Below are positions 48,817 to 58,978 of a DNA stretch of 64,000 bases, piece after piece; the first letter of the stretch is position 1; the number at the start of each line of letters is the position of its first letter. The translations under genes were made by a program, and so were the position numbers. Source of the stretch: Acidobacteria bacterium AB60 (GTDB lineage Bacteria > Acidobacteriota > Terriglobia > Terriglobales > Acidobacteriaceae); the NCBI GenBank assembly GCA_008682415.1, contig VANK01000010.1, forward strand, positions 124,001 to 188,000, written 5' to 3'. The notes beneath the pieces were generated by a model. That model saw only the letters and a program-made list of their open reading frames with translations. It was not told the origin of the DNA and searched no databases.

Positions 48817-50097
48817 ATGGATATCGCGCGCCCTGACATTAAGCAGAAGAAGCGTCGCCAGCTATTTATCTGGGCTGGCGTCGCAGTTGTGGTTCTCGTA
48901 GCGGCCGGGTTCGGCGTCTCGCGGCTGAAGCCCGCGGCGCCCACGGTGGACGCCTCGGCGATCTGGCCGGACACCGTGAAACGTGGCAACATTGTTCGCC
49001 AGGTCCGGGGCTCGACCGGCACGCTGGTTCCCCGCGAAGACAGCATTCAGCTGATTCCCGCTCTGACGGATGTGACGGTGGTGCGCATTCGAGTTCTGCC
49101 GGGCGCAAAGGTCACGCCCGATACCATCCTGATGGACCTTTCGGATCCGGAACTGCAGCAGAAGCTGCTGAACGCGAAGCTGGCGCAGCAGCAGGCTGAG
49201 GCGGACTACAAGGCTCTGCAATCGCAGTTGCAGAGCACCTTGATGGACAAAAAGATCGTGGCGGCGCAGGTGAATGCCGACTACACCACGAATGATTTAC
49301 AAGCCAAGATCGACAAGCAGCTGCTGGACCTGGGCGTGATCGCCGGGACGCAGTACAACAAGTCGAAGAACACTGCGGAGCAGTTCAAGGCGCAGCACCA
49401 GTTGAGCCTCGAACAGCTGGACGTAAACGAGAACAATATCAAGGTACAGCTGGCATCCTCGCAATCGAAGATCGACCAGGCCAAGACGTTGGTGGATCTC
49501 TACGAGAAGCAGACCGCGGCCTTGCAGGTGCGGGCCGGCATTGCGGGCCAGGTTGCCGCTCTGCCAGTGGGAGCCAACGGGCCGATCCAGGTGGGGACGC
49601 ACGTTCCCGCGGGGACGCCGGTGGCGGAGGTGATCCAGCTGGATAAGTTGAAGGCTGCATTGCAGATCGCCGAGACGCAGGCGCATGACATCCAGATTGG
49701 GCAGCCCGCCTCCATTGATACACACAATGGCATTGTTCCGGGGCATGTTTCCCGTATCGATCCCTCGGTTTTGAACGGAACGCGCACCGTTGACGTACAG
49801 CTTGATGGAGCCTTGCCGGCGGGCGCGGTGCCAGGGCTGAGTGTGGACGGGGTGATCGACCTCGAGCACCTGAACGACGTGCTCTATGTGGGGCGTCCGG
49901 CTCTGGGCAATGAGAACTCGACCCTGAGCTTGTTCAAAGAGGATCCGGACCACAAGGGAGCTGTGCGTGTTCCGGTCAAGGTGGGCAAAGCTTCAGTGCA
50001 GTACATCACGGTGCTCGACGGACTGAAGGAAGGGGATACGGTGATTCTTTCCGACATGTCGCGCTACGACGGGGTGGATCGCATCCGGCTGGAGTAG
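48817..50097 (+). CDS. HlyD/MacA-type periplasmic adaptor (membrane fusion protein)
   Basis: A 426-residue adaptor: N-terminal anchor ~18-37 (FIWAGVAVVVLVAAGFGV), a beta-barrel and lipoyl start (VKRGNIVRQVRGSTGTLVPRE), a long alpha-hairpin coiled coil ~105-235 (LQQKLLNAKLAQQQAEADYKALQ and SQSKIDQAKTLVDLYEKQ), then beta-barrel and membrane-proximal domains ending GLKEGDTVILSDMSRYDG. It should link inner-membrane ABC permeases with the TolC-type channel. It has no Shine-Dalgarno, in line with the leaderless-promoter idea. First gene of an eight-gene operon ending at 61712. Confidence 0.88.
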   Translation: MDIARPDIKQKKRRQLFIWAGVAVVVLVAAGFGVSRLKPAAPTVDASAIWPDTVKRGNIVRQVRGSTGTLVPREDSIQLIPALTDVTVVRIRVLPGAKVTPDTILMDLSDPELQQKLLNAKLAQQQAEADYKALQSQLQSTLMDKKIVAAQVNADYTTNDLQAKIDKQLLDLGVIAGTQYNKSKNTAEQFKAQHQLSLEQLDVNENNIKVQLASSQSKIDQAKTLVDLYEKQTAALQVRAGIAGQVAALPVGANGPIQVGTHVPAGTPVAEVIQLDKLKAALQIAETQAHDIQIGQPASIDTHNGIVPGHVSRIDPSVLNGTRTVDVQLDGALPAGAVPGLSVDGVIDLEHLNDVLYVGRPALGNENSTLSLFKEDPDHKGAVRVPVKVGKASVQYITVLDGLKEGDTVILSDMSRYDGVDRIRLE

Positions 50098-50175
50098 TCC
50101 GGCGCGGGTTGCGATCAGGGATCAGAGGCCGATCGGCGGCAACGAACTTCGGATCACAGAGGAGATGGAGAGAAC

Positions 50176-50892
<717 letters not shown>

Positions 50893-51059
50893 TTCGACAC
50901 TCTGCTGTTCTCATTTGATTGGCAGTGCCGCGGCGCCGCCGGCTTCAGCCGGTGACGGCCGCAGTACGCCGCTTGCGGCGCTCCCGATGTTCCTCGTCCA
51001 CGCCTGGGCTAAGATTGGTTTCCCGGCCAGCTCTCCGCACCGAATAGGAGGTTCGGTTC

Positions 51060-53609
51060 ATGCAGATGATCTTCCAGGATCTGCGCTATGCGCTCAGGCA
51101 GCTGCGCAAGTCTCCTGGTTTCGCCGCGACGGCGATTATCACGCTGGCTCTAGGCATCGGCGCCAATACTGCCATCTTCACCCTGGTCAAGGGCATCCTG
51201 CTGCGGTCGCTACCGGTGACCGATCCGGCGCAACTCTACCGCATCGGCGACACGGATAACTGCTGCGTGAACGGCGGATTTGTGGGGGAAAATGGCGACT
51301 TCGATATCTTCTCCTACGATCTGTACCTTCACTTCAAGAGATCCGCGCCGGAGTTTGAACAACTGGCCGCGGTGCAGGCAGGGCAACCTCGGTTCGCGGT
51401 GCGGCGAGGCGAAGCGCGCGGCAAGGAGCTGCGCGGAGAGTGGGTGTCGGGAAACTACTTCTCCACTCTCGGGCTCGGCGCGGCTATGGGGCGGGCGTTC
51501 AACGAGTCAGATGACCGCGAGGGCGCTCCACCGGTCGTAGTTCTCAGTTCTCGCGCGTGGCAAAACGAGTTCGGTGCGGATCCGTCGGTCATCGGGTCGC
51601 CAATCTCCATCCAGGCGCGACCGTTCACTGTGATTGGGGTGGCGCCATCCGGGTTCTTCGGCGACCGCGTCACCGACTCGCCCGCTGATTTCTGGATGCC
51701 GCTTTCAACGGAGCCCTATCTCCACGATGGCGCGACGTCGTACCTGCACCACGCCGATTCCCACTGGCTGTATCCCATCGGACGCGTGCGTCCGGGAACG
51801 AGCATCCCGGCGCTTCAAGCCAAGCTCTCCGTGGCCCTGCGGCAGTTTCTCTTTACCCGCGAGGTCTACACCAGGCAGGGCGGCGACAAATTAATCCCCA
51901 AGCAGCACGTGACAGTGGTGCCCGGAGGCGGCGGCATTCAGAACCTGCAGCAGGAGACCGGCAAGGGACTGAAGCTGCTCATGATCCTGTCTTCGATTGT
52001 GCTGTTGATCGCGTGCGCCAACATTGCCAACCTGCTGCTGGCGCGCAGCACGGCCCGACGCGCTGAAATTGCGGTACGCATGGCAATGGGCGCTGGTCGT
52101 AAGCGCGTAATTCGCCAGGCTCTCACAGAGAGCATCCTGCTGAGCTGCATGGGTGGAATCGCCGGGTTGGGAGTTGCCTATGCCGGTTCCCGCACCATCC
52201 TGGCGCTTGCATTTCCAGACGCGCCGAATCTGCCGGTGAGCGCGAGCCCGTCGCTGCCAGTCCTGTTGTTTGCGTTCGGTGTTTCGATCGTGACCGGGAT
52301 TCTCTTCGGACTTGCTCCCGCATGGCTCGCCCTGCAGGCGCAGCCAGCCGAGGTTCTGCGCGGGGTGAATCGCGCCACGCGGGACCATTCGGGCGTCTCG
52401 CAAAAGGTGCTGGTGATCCTGCAGGCTGCCTTGTCCGTTGTCCTGTTGGCGGGCGCCATCCTGATGAGCCGCTCGCTCGCCAATCTCGAGCAGCAAAACT
52501 TCGGCGTGCAGACGGGCGATCGCTACGTGCTGCACTTTGATCCCGAAGGCGCGGGGTATTCGGTGGATCGGCTTCAGGGTCTCTATCGCTCGATCGAATC
52601 GCGCTTTTCCGCTTTGCCCGCGGTCTCCCATGTCGCCCTGGCGCTCTACAGCCCGCTGGAGGGCGATAACTGGGGTGACTGCGCGCTGCCGCAGGGGCAT
52701 CCGGTTCCCGCGGCCGGAGAGCAGTGCAACGCCACATGGGATCGCGTGACCCCGCAATTCCTGCAATCGATCGGGGTTCCCATCGAGCGCGGGCGCGATC
52801 TCAGCGAACAGGACACCGCCACCTCGCAGATGGTGGCGATCGTGAACCAGACCTTCGTCAAGCGCTTTTATCCCAACGAAGATCCGATCGGGAAGCACTT
52901 CGGCATTAACGACCCCAAGTACTCGGGCGCCTTCGAGATTGTGGGGATATTCCGCGATTTCAAGATGAACAATCCGCGCGAGCCCGTGAGGCCCGTCTAC
53001 CTGCGGCCCATGGCGCAACAGTATCAGGGCTTCAGCGCGCCCTACGATGGCGGAGAGAAGGCATCAATGTTTGCCGGCTCGATCCTGGTCAGCTTCCGGG
53101 CGCCGCAGGAAAACGTGGAGGAACTCCTTCGCCGCACTCTGGCGTCCGTGGACCCAAATCTGACGGTGGTGGGTCTCCAGACCTTCGAGCGGCAGGTGAA
53201 TGACAATTTCGTCCAGGATAGACTGCTGGCCCGCCTCACGGGCTTGTTCGGCGTGCTGGCACTGGTTCTGGCGTCGGTGGGACTGTACGGCGTGATGTCC
53301 TACTTCGTTGCGCGGCGCACGGGTGAGATCGGGATCCGCATGGCGCTGGGTGCGACACGAACCAGAGTGATGGGCATTGTGCTGCAGGGAGCGGGATGGC
53401 AACTCGGTCTGGGGTTGGTCATTGGAGTCATCGGGGCCCTGCTGGCCGGCCGTCTGATGGCCAGCCAACTCTACGGCGTCAGTACGTACGATCCCGTGGC
53501 GCTGGGCGGAGCAGCCCTGGTGCTTGCTACGTTCGCGCTGGCCGCCACACTCTTGCCCGCACGCCGTGCGGCATCCATCGAGCCCATGAAGGCACTCAGG
53601 ACGGAATAG
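51060..53609 (+). CDS. ADOP/MacB-type duplicated permease A of the export operon
   Basis: An 849-residue permease with two MacB-core/FtsX units but without the N-terminal prefix domain of the solo ADOPs: it starts directly QDLRYALRQLRKSPGFAATAIITLALGIGANTAIFTLV. FtsX blocks near residues 295-400 (SSIVLLIACANIANLLLARSTARRAEIAVRMAMGAG) and near 725-835. It ends LPARRAASIEPMKALRTE. The AGGAGG Shine-Dalgarno is 8 bases before the ATG. It is followed after 7 bases by a second permease. Confidence 0.9.
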   Translation: MQMIFQDLRYALRQLRKSPGFAATAIITLALGIGANTAIFTLVKGILLRSLPVTDPAQLYRIGDTDNCCVNGGFVGENGDFDIFSYDLYLHFKRSAPEFEQLAAVQAGQPRFAVRRGEARGKELRGEWVSGNYFSTLGLGAAMGRAFNESDDREGAPPVVVLSSRAWQNEFGADPSVIGSPISIQARPFTVIGVAPSGFFGDRVTDSPADFWMPLSTEPYLHDGATSYLHHADSHWLYPIGRVRPGTSIPALQAKLSVALRQFLFTREVYTRQGGDKLIPKQHVTVVPGGGGIQNLQQETGKGLKLLMILSSIVLLIACANIANLLLARSTARRAEIAVRMAMGAGRKRVIRQALTESILLSCMGGIAGLGVAYAGSRTILALAFPDAPNLPVSASPSLPVLLFAFGVSIVTGILFGLAPAWLALQAQPAEVLRGVNRATRDHSGVSQKVLVILQAALSVVLLAGAILMSRSLANLEQQNFGVQTGDRYVLHFDPEGAGYSVDRLQGLYRSIESRFSALPAVSHVALALYSPLEGDNWGDCALPQGHPVPAAGEQCNATWDRVTPQFLQSIGVPIERGRDLSEQDTATSQMVAIVNQTFVKRFYPNEDPIGKHFGINDPKYSGAFEIVGIFRDFKMNNPREPVRPVYLRPMAQQYQGFSAPYDGGEKASMFAGSILVSFRAPQENVEELLRRTLASVDPNLTVVGLQTFERQVNDNFVQDRLLARLTGLFGVLALVLASVGLYGVMSYFVARRTGEIGIRMALGATRTRVMGIVLQGAGWQLGLGLVIGVIGALLAGRLMASQLYGVSTYDPVALGGAALVLATFALAATLLPARRAASIEPMKALRTE

Positions 53610-53616
53610 GGAGATC

Positions 53617-56151
53617 ATGATGAATTCGCTGCTTCAGGATGTCCGCTACGCGCTCCGCCAGTTGCGCAAATCTCCGGGATTTACCATCACGGTCGTCCTG
53701 ACTCTGGCTCTCGGCATTGGCGCGAACGCGTCCATCTTCACGCTCTTCGACCAGGTGCTTTTGCGCATGCTGCCGGTGGAGAAGCCCAAGGAACTGGTGC
53801 GGTTCGAATGGAGCGGGGCGTTCTCCGGTTCCATGAGCAGCTTTGGCGGAGAAGAGGCGGATCGCCACAACATCTTCTCTTACCCCATGTATCGCGATCT
53901 GCGCAGCCAGAACCAGGTATTCCAGGGCATCCTGGCCAGCGAGGAGACCAACCTCGGCATCTCCTGGAACAATCAGGCCGAGGACCGGGACGCGGAGGTC
54001 GTCAGCGGCAACTATTTTCAGTTGCTGGGACTGAGCCCCGCGGCGGGACGGCTCTTCAGCGACCGCGACGAGACAGAGAAGAATGCAAATCCGGTGGCCG
54101 TGCTGAGCTACGACTACTGGAGAACACGTTTCAACGCCGATCCTGCAATCGTGGGACAAACGCTGCTGGTAAACGGGCACCCGTTCACGGTCGTGGGCGT
54201 GGCTCCCAATCACTTTGACTCCGCCATTGGCGGCTTCAAGCCCAGCCTCTTCGTTCCGGTCACGATGGTGGAAGCGGCAATTCCATGGAGGGCGCCCATC
54301 GACGACCTCAAGAACCATCAATCTGTGTGGATGGTCCTGGTGGCGCGGCTCAAGCCCGGGGTGACTGCGGCACAGGCGCAGGCGAGCCTGGCTCCGCTGT
54401 GGCACTCGCTCCGCGAATACGAATACACGCTCTACAAGTCCAAGTCAGAACGTTTCCGCAAGGCCTTCATCGATAGCTCCCATCTCAAGGTGGTCGATGA
54501 CTCCAAGGGGTTCAATCCCAATCGCAGCACTCTCGAGAAGCCGCTGGTGATTCTCTTCAGCATGACCGGCCTGCTGGTGGCGATGTGCGCCATCAATATT
54601 GCGACGCTCCTGCTGCTGCGCGCGACGGCCCGGGCGCGCGAGATGTCGATGCGCTATGCGCTGGGCGCCCGCCGCAGCCGCGTGATTTCGCAGCTGCTGG
54701 TGGAAGGAGGAACGCTGGGGCTGACTGGCGCCGCGGCCGGGCTTGCACTGGCCCCGGTGATCTCGCGCTTATTGGTCCGACTGATCACCACCGCCGATCC
54801 GGGCAGCGAGCCATACTCCGCGTCGATCGATGCGCGGGTGCTGATGTTCACCCTGGCTCTGTCGGTCATCGCAAGCCTCCTGTTCAGCATCGCTCCGGTG
54901 ATTCACTTCATGCGGCCCGACCTGGTGAACTCGCTGCGGCAGAGCGCCGGCACGGCGTCAAAGGGCTCGCAGCGCTTCCGCAAGTTCGCGGTCGGGCTGC
55001 AAATTGCGCTGAGCGTCATGCTGCTGACCGGCGCCGGGCTGTTTGTCCGAACCCTCAATAACCTGCGCACCCAGCAACTGGGTTTTGAAACCAGCCACCT
55101 GGTGACCTTTGCTCTCGATCCCAGCAACTCCGGGTACGGCGATGACCGCACTCCGCAGATTATCACCGGAGCTCTTGAGGCGCTCGGACGCATCCCCGGA
55201 GTCAATTCCATCGGCGCGACCACTGATCCGGAGTTGGTGGGTGACAATGAGACCTCGAACTACAGCATTCAGGGCTACAAGCCTGGCGAGGACGAGCGCA
55301 TGAACTTCGAACAGCCGCGCATCACTCCCGGCTATTTCGCCACACTGCGCCAGCCTTTGTTGGCAGGCCGCGAGTTTACGACGGGCGACGCTGTCGGGCA
55401 GCCCAAGGTTGCAGTGGTGAACCTTGCGTTCGCGAAGCGCTTCTTCGGTTCCCCGCAGAACGCTATCGGACGCCAGATCTCCGAGGGCGGTGGGGATGAT
55501 GTGAAGTACGACATCACCATCGTGGGCGTGGTGGGGGACATCAAGCACTCCGACCTGCGCACTCCCCTCGGGGCAGCGGTTTACGAGCCCTACTTTCAGG
55601 CAAAGCATCCGCATGGCGTGACTATCTACCTTCGCACCTTCGGACCGCCGGAGAATGTGGAGGGCGCCGTCCGCACCGCGATTCATCAACTCGACCCGAC
55701 ACTGGTCGTGGATGGATTGCGCACCATGGAAGAGCAGGTGGATCGCAGCGCGTCGGATGAGCGGGCCCTGGCGTTCCTCGCCATCGGCTTTGCGGTGCTG
55801 GCGATGGTGCTGGCCGCGGTGGGATTCTATGGCGTCCTGGCCTACTCCACGGAACAGCGGACGCGCGAGATCGGCGTCCGTCTCGCATTGGGAGCGCAGC
55901 GCGCCAGCGTGGTTGTTCTCATCTCGCGGGAGATGCTGCTCATCGCCTCCATTGCTACCATCTTTGCATTGCCCACCGCGGCCCTCATCGCGCGGCTGTT
56001 TCGCAGCCAGCTTTTCGGCGTCAGCGCAGCCGATCCGATCACTCTGGCCGCCGCCGTGGTGCTGACCGCCGCCATGGTCGTGCTGGCTTCAGCACTGCCG
56101 GCGCGGCGTGCGGCCAGTGTGCAACCTATGCGCGCGCTGCGAGTAGAGTAA
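53617..56151 (+). CDS. ADOP/MacB-type duplicated permease B of the export operon
   Basis: An 844-residue paralogue of permease A: QDVRYALRQLRKSPGFTITVVLTLALGIGANASIFTLFDQ at the start, first FtsX block near 310-415 (LLVAMCAINIATLLLLRATARAREMSMRYALGA), second near 715-840 (VLAMVLAAVGFYGVLAYSTEQRTREIGVRLALGA), ending PARRAASVQPMRALRVE. Permeases A and B may form a heterodimer or serve separate ATPases. A second in-frame ATG (53620) is equally possible. The ATPase gene begins 35 bases after its stop. Confidence 0.9.
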   Translation: MMNSLLQDVRYALRQLRKSPGFTITVVLTLALGIGANASIFTLFDQVLLRMLPVEKPKELVRFEWSGAFSGSMSSFGGEEADRHNIFSYPMYRDLRSQNQVFQGILASEETNLGISWNNQAEDRDAEVVSGNYFQLLGLSPAAGRLFSDRDETEKNANPVAVLSYDYWRTRFNADPAIVGQTLLVNGHPFTVVGVAPNHFDSAIGGFKPSLFVPVTMVEAAIPWRAPIDDLKNHQSVWMVLVARLKPGVTAAQAQASLAPLWHSLREYEYTLYKSKSERFRKAFIDSSHLKVVDDSKGFNPNRSTLEKPLVILFSMTGLLVAMCAINIATLLLLRATARAREMSMRYALGARRSRVISQLLVEGGTLGLTGAAAGLALAPVISRLLVRLITTADPGSEPYSASIDARVLMFTLALSVIASLLFSIAPVIHFMRPDLVNSLRQSAGTASKGSQRFRKFAVGLQIALSVMLLTGAGLFVRTLNNLRTQQLGFETSHLVTFALDPSNSGYGDDRTPQIITGALEALGRIPGVNSIGATTDPELVGDNETSNYSIQGYKPGEDERMNFEQPRITPGYFATLRQPLLAGREFTTGDAVGQPKVAVVNLAFAKRFFGSPQNAIGRQISEGGGDDVKYDITIVGVVGDIKHSDLRTPLGAAVYEPYFQAKHPHGVTIYLRTFGPPENVEGAVRTAIHQLDPTLVVDGLRTMEEQVDRSASDERALAFLAIGFAVLAMVLAAVGFYGVLAYSTEQRTREIGVRLALGAQRASVVVLISREMLLIASIATIFALPTAALIARLFRSQLFGVSAADPITLAAAVVLTAAMVVLASALPARRAASVQPMRALRVE

Positions 56152-56186
56152 AGCGCTCCGCAGCCAGGCTTACAAGGACGAAGATC

Positions 56187-56891
56187 ATGATTGAACTGAA
56201 GAATGTCGAACGCAGTTACAAGACGGGACACACGGAAACCTGGGTCCTCCGCCGCATCGGGCTCACCATCCGCGAAGGCGAATTCGTCACCATCATGGGA
56301 CCCAGCGGGGCAGGCAAGTCGTCGCTGCTGAACGTGCTCGCGCTCCTCGATGACAGTTGGCTGGGCGAGTACTGGTTTGGCGACACCGCCGTGCACGCGC
56401 TCAACCGTAAACAGCGCGCCGATCTGGCCCGCCAGCGCATCGGGATGGTCTTCCAGAGCTATCACCTTCTTGACGATCTCACGGTCGCTGAAAATATCGA
56501 CCTGCCGCTGTCGTACAAGAATTTGCCTGCCAAGGTGCGCGCCGGCATGGTGGCCGATATCCTGGATCGCTTCCGCATCGTCGCCAAGAAAGACCTGTTT
56601 CCCAACCAGCTCTCCGGCGGGCAACAGCAGCTTGTCGGTATCGCGCGCGCAGTCGTCCACACGCCGTCGCTGTTGCTGGCCGATGAGCCGACCGGCAATC
56701 TGCACTCCACTCAGGCCCGCGAAATCATGGAGCTCTTCCGCGAGTTGAATCGCGCCGGCACCACCATTGTGCAGGTCACCCACTCGGACGAAAACGCGCG
56801 CTACGGCTCGCGCATTTTGGAACTGCATGATGGCTGGCTGACGCGCGACGCCGCCGTCCCTGCGCCGGCTGAGGAGGTCAAGGCACAGTGA
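56187..56891 (+). CDS. ABC transporter ATP-binding protein, 2 (variant signature)
   Basis: A 234-residue ATPase: Walker A GPSGAGKSS (near 38), signature LSGGQQQL (near 141; the usual last Arg is Leu here), Walker B LLLADEPTGNL (near 161), and His in VTHSD. The signature change and the Ser in place of Thr in Walker A distinguish it from ATPase 1, which may make the pair functionally unequal. It overlaps the TolC-type gene at its stop (GTGA). Confidence 0.92.
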   Translation: MIELKNVERSYKTGHTETWVLRRIGLTIREGEFVTIMGPSGAGKSSLLNVLALLDDSWLGEYWFGDTAVHALNRKQRADLARQRIGMVFQSYHLLDDLTVAENIDLPLSYKNLPAKVRAGMVADILDRFRIVAKKDLFPNQLSGGQQQLVGIARAVVHTPSLLLADEPTGNLHSTQAREIMELFRELNRAGTTIVQVTHSDENARYGSRILELHDGWLTRDAAVPAPAEEVKAQ

Positions 56892-58951
56892 CATATTTCG
56901 CGGCGAACTCTTTGCAAGACTCGGGAAAAACTCCTCGTGCGCGGGTATCACCGCGCACACGCCTCCAGGCCTGCGTCGCCATTCTGCTATTGCAGGCCAA
57001 CCTTGCTTTCGCGGTCGCCCCGATAGGGCAGCAGGAGCAAGCGCCGGCAAGTCAGCAACCGACAGCGCCCGAGGCGCCTGCGCCTCCGCCCGCAAGCCAG
57101 CCATCCGAAACTCCTACGCTGGCGCAGCAGGCGCAAGAGGCGCAGAAGACTTCCTACGCCGCACAACAGCCCTTTCACGTGGAGCTGCCGCACTCCCACA
57201 GTCCGCTTTCGCCGTACATGCCCAGCGACGCTCCGCCCCTGAACCTGAATAACTCCCCGCGCCTTCAGACATTGATACGAGATGGAAAGCTCTACCTCTC
57301 GTTGCAGGATGCCATCGCCCTCGCGATCGAAAACAATCTGGATCTGGCTTACTTCCGCTATAACTTCCCCATTGCCGAAACAGATTATCGGCGCACCAAG
57401 GCGGGCGCCGCGGTACAGGGCGTCAACACCGCCATCGTTCAGGCTTCCTCCCAGGGCGGGTTCAGCGGAGGGAGTTCAGGCGGCGGCGGTTCAAGCGGCG
57501 GATCGGCAGCGGCGGGCGCGGGCGGCATTGTGCAGTCAACGCTGGGCGCCGGCACGCTCGTTGCGTCCTTCGATCCCTTCCTGACCTTCAAAGGATCAGT
57601 GGATCATCAGGTCGCGCAACAGACGAACGCATTTCAGACCGGCGTTGCCATCTACAAGCAAAACACAATCCAGGGCCAGGCGAACTTCTCTGAGTCGTTT
57701 CCCCTTGGCACCAACCTGAACGTCAATTACCTGGGTTACCGAAACGCAAATAATAGCCCTCACGAAGCCATCAATCCAAACCTCTATTCGAACCTGACGG
57801 TGCAATTTACCCAGCACTTCCTTGCGGGCTTTGGCGTCTCAACCAACACGCGCTACATCCAAATTGCCAAAAAGAACATGCACATCAACGACCTTGCCTT
57901 TCGCGACCAGGTGATTGCCACCATTACCCAGGTGGAGAACATCTACTGGGACCTGATGAACGCGTATGAAGACGAGCAAGTGAAGGAACGGTCGCAGTCC
58001 TTTTCTCAGCAAACTCTCGAAATGGATCAGAAGCAGCTTCAGCTGAATGCCATCCCTGCCATGCAGGTCACAAAAGACGAGTCGGATCTGGTCACCAGCG
58101 AAGGCGACCTCACCGTCGCGCGTGCCACTCTGCGCCTCAACGAGCTTCTCATGAAGAATGCAATCACAAAGATGGACGATCCGCTCATTGCGGACATGCC
58201 GGTGATTCCGCTGGACCACGAGGGACCTGTCAATCCCAATGCCTCCAAGTCGATCGACGATTTGATTGCGGCGGCGGAGAAGAACCGTCCTGACGTCCAG
58301 GAGGATGAGATCGCGATGCAGATTGCGCAATCGAGCTTGAAGTCCATCCGGAGTGAGCTGCTGCCGGTGCTGGATGTGTATGGTCTATACTCCGGCGCAG
58401 GCACCGCAGGCCCAAAGAATGCGAACTGCGATCTCGGCACGGAGTGCACTTCCGATCTTCCAACCGGCTTCACCGGGATGTTCCAGAACACGTTCAACTA
58501 CTCCTCGCCCGAATATCAGATCGGGATGACGCTGCAGATCAACCTTCGCAACCGTGCTGCCAAGGCCGATCAGTACCGAGCTGTGCTGGAGTACCGCCAA
58601 AGGCAGATCACCTTCGAGGAACAGAAGAAGAAGATACGCTTCGACGTACGTAACTCGCAGTTTGCGCTGCAGCAGAAGCAGGCCCTTGTTGACGCATCGC
58701 AGAAGGCCAAGGATCTGGCCCAGCATACGTTCGACGTCACCAAGAAGGAGCAGGATCTCGGCGCGAAATCGCACTACGATACCCTGGTTGCACAACATCA
58801 GCTGGCTATCGCGGAATCGGCTCTGGCCGCGGCAAAAACCGCCTTCGAGAAGGCCAAGGTGGATATCGATCGGGCCACGGGCGAGACGCTGGCCCGGATG
58901 GGTGTCTCCATTGACGATGCCAAATCCGGGGTCGTGACGCACGCGCCTTAA
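56888..58951 (+). CDS. TolC-family outer-membrane channel protein
   Basis: A 687-residue outer-membrane efflux protein: signal region ~25-43, Pro/Ala/Gln-rich linker ~50-100, then two OEP repeats (LSLQDAIALAIENNLDLAYFRYNF; later SPEYQIGMTLQINLRNRAAKADQYRAVLEYRQRQITFEE). A Gly/Ser-rich insert (GGSSGGGGSSGGSAAAGAGG, ~198-217) is unusual in this family. It should form the outer-membrane exit of the tripartite exporter. GTG start, overlapping the preceding stop. Confidence 0.88.
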   Translation: MTYFAANSLQDSGKTPRARVSPRTRLQACVAILLLQANLAFAVAPIGQQEQAPASQQPTAPEAPAPPPASQPSETPTLAQQAQEAQKTSYAAQQPFHVELPHSHSPLSPYMPSDAPPLNLNNSPRLQTLIRDGKLYLSLQDAIALAIENNLDLAYFRYNFPIAETDYRRTKAGAAVQGVNTAIVQASSQGGFSGGSSGGGGSSGGSAAAGAGGIVQSTLGAGTLVASFDPFLTFKGSVDHQVAQQTNAFQTGVAIYKQNTIQGQANFSESFPLGTNLNVNYLGYRNANNSPHEAINPNLYSNLTVQFTQHFLAGFGVSTNTRYIQIAKKNMHINDLAFRDQVIATITQVENIYWDLMNAYEDEQVKERSQSFSQQTLEMDQKQLQLNAIPAMQVTKDESDLVTSEGDLTVARATLRLNELLMKNAITKMDDPLIADMPVIPLDHEGPVNPNASKSIDDLIAAAEKNRPDVQEDEIAMQIAQSSLKSIRSELLPVLDVYGLYSGAGTAGPKNANCDLGTECTSDLPTGFTGMFQNTFNYSSPEYQIGMTLQINLRNRAAKADQYRAVLEYRQRQITFEEQKKKIRFDVRNSQFALQQKQALVDASQKAKDLAQHTFDVTKKEQDLGAKSHYDTLVAQHQLAIAESALAAAKTAFEKAKVDIDRATGETLARMGVSIDDAKSGVVTHAP

Positions 58952-58978
58952 AATGGACTTCAGCAAACGCAACAGCGA

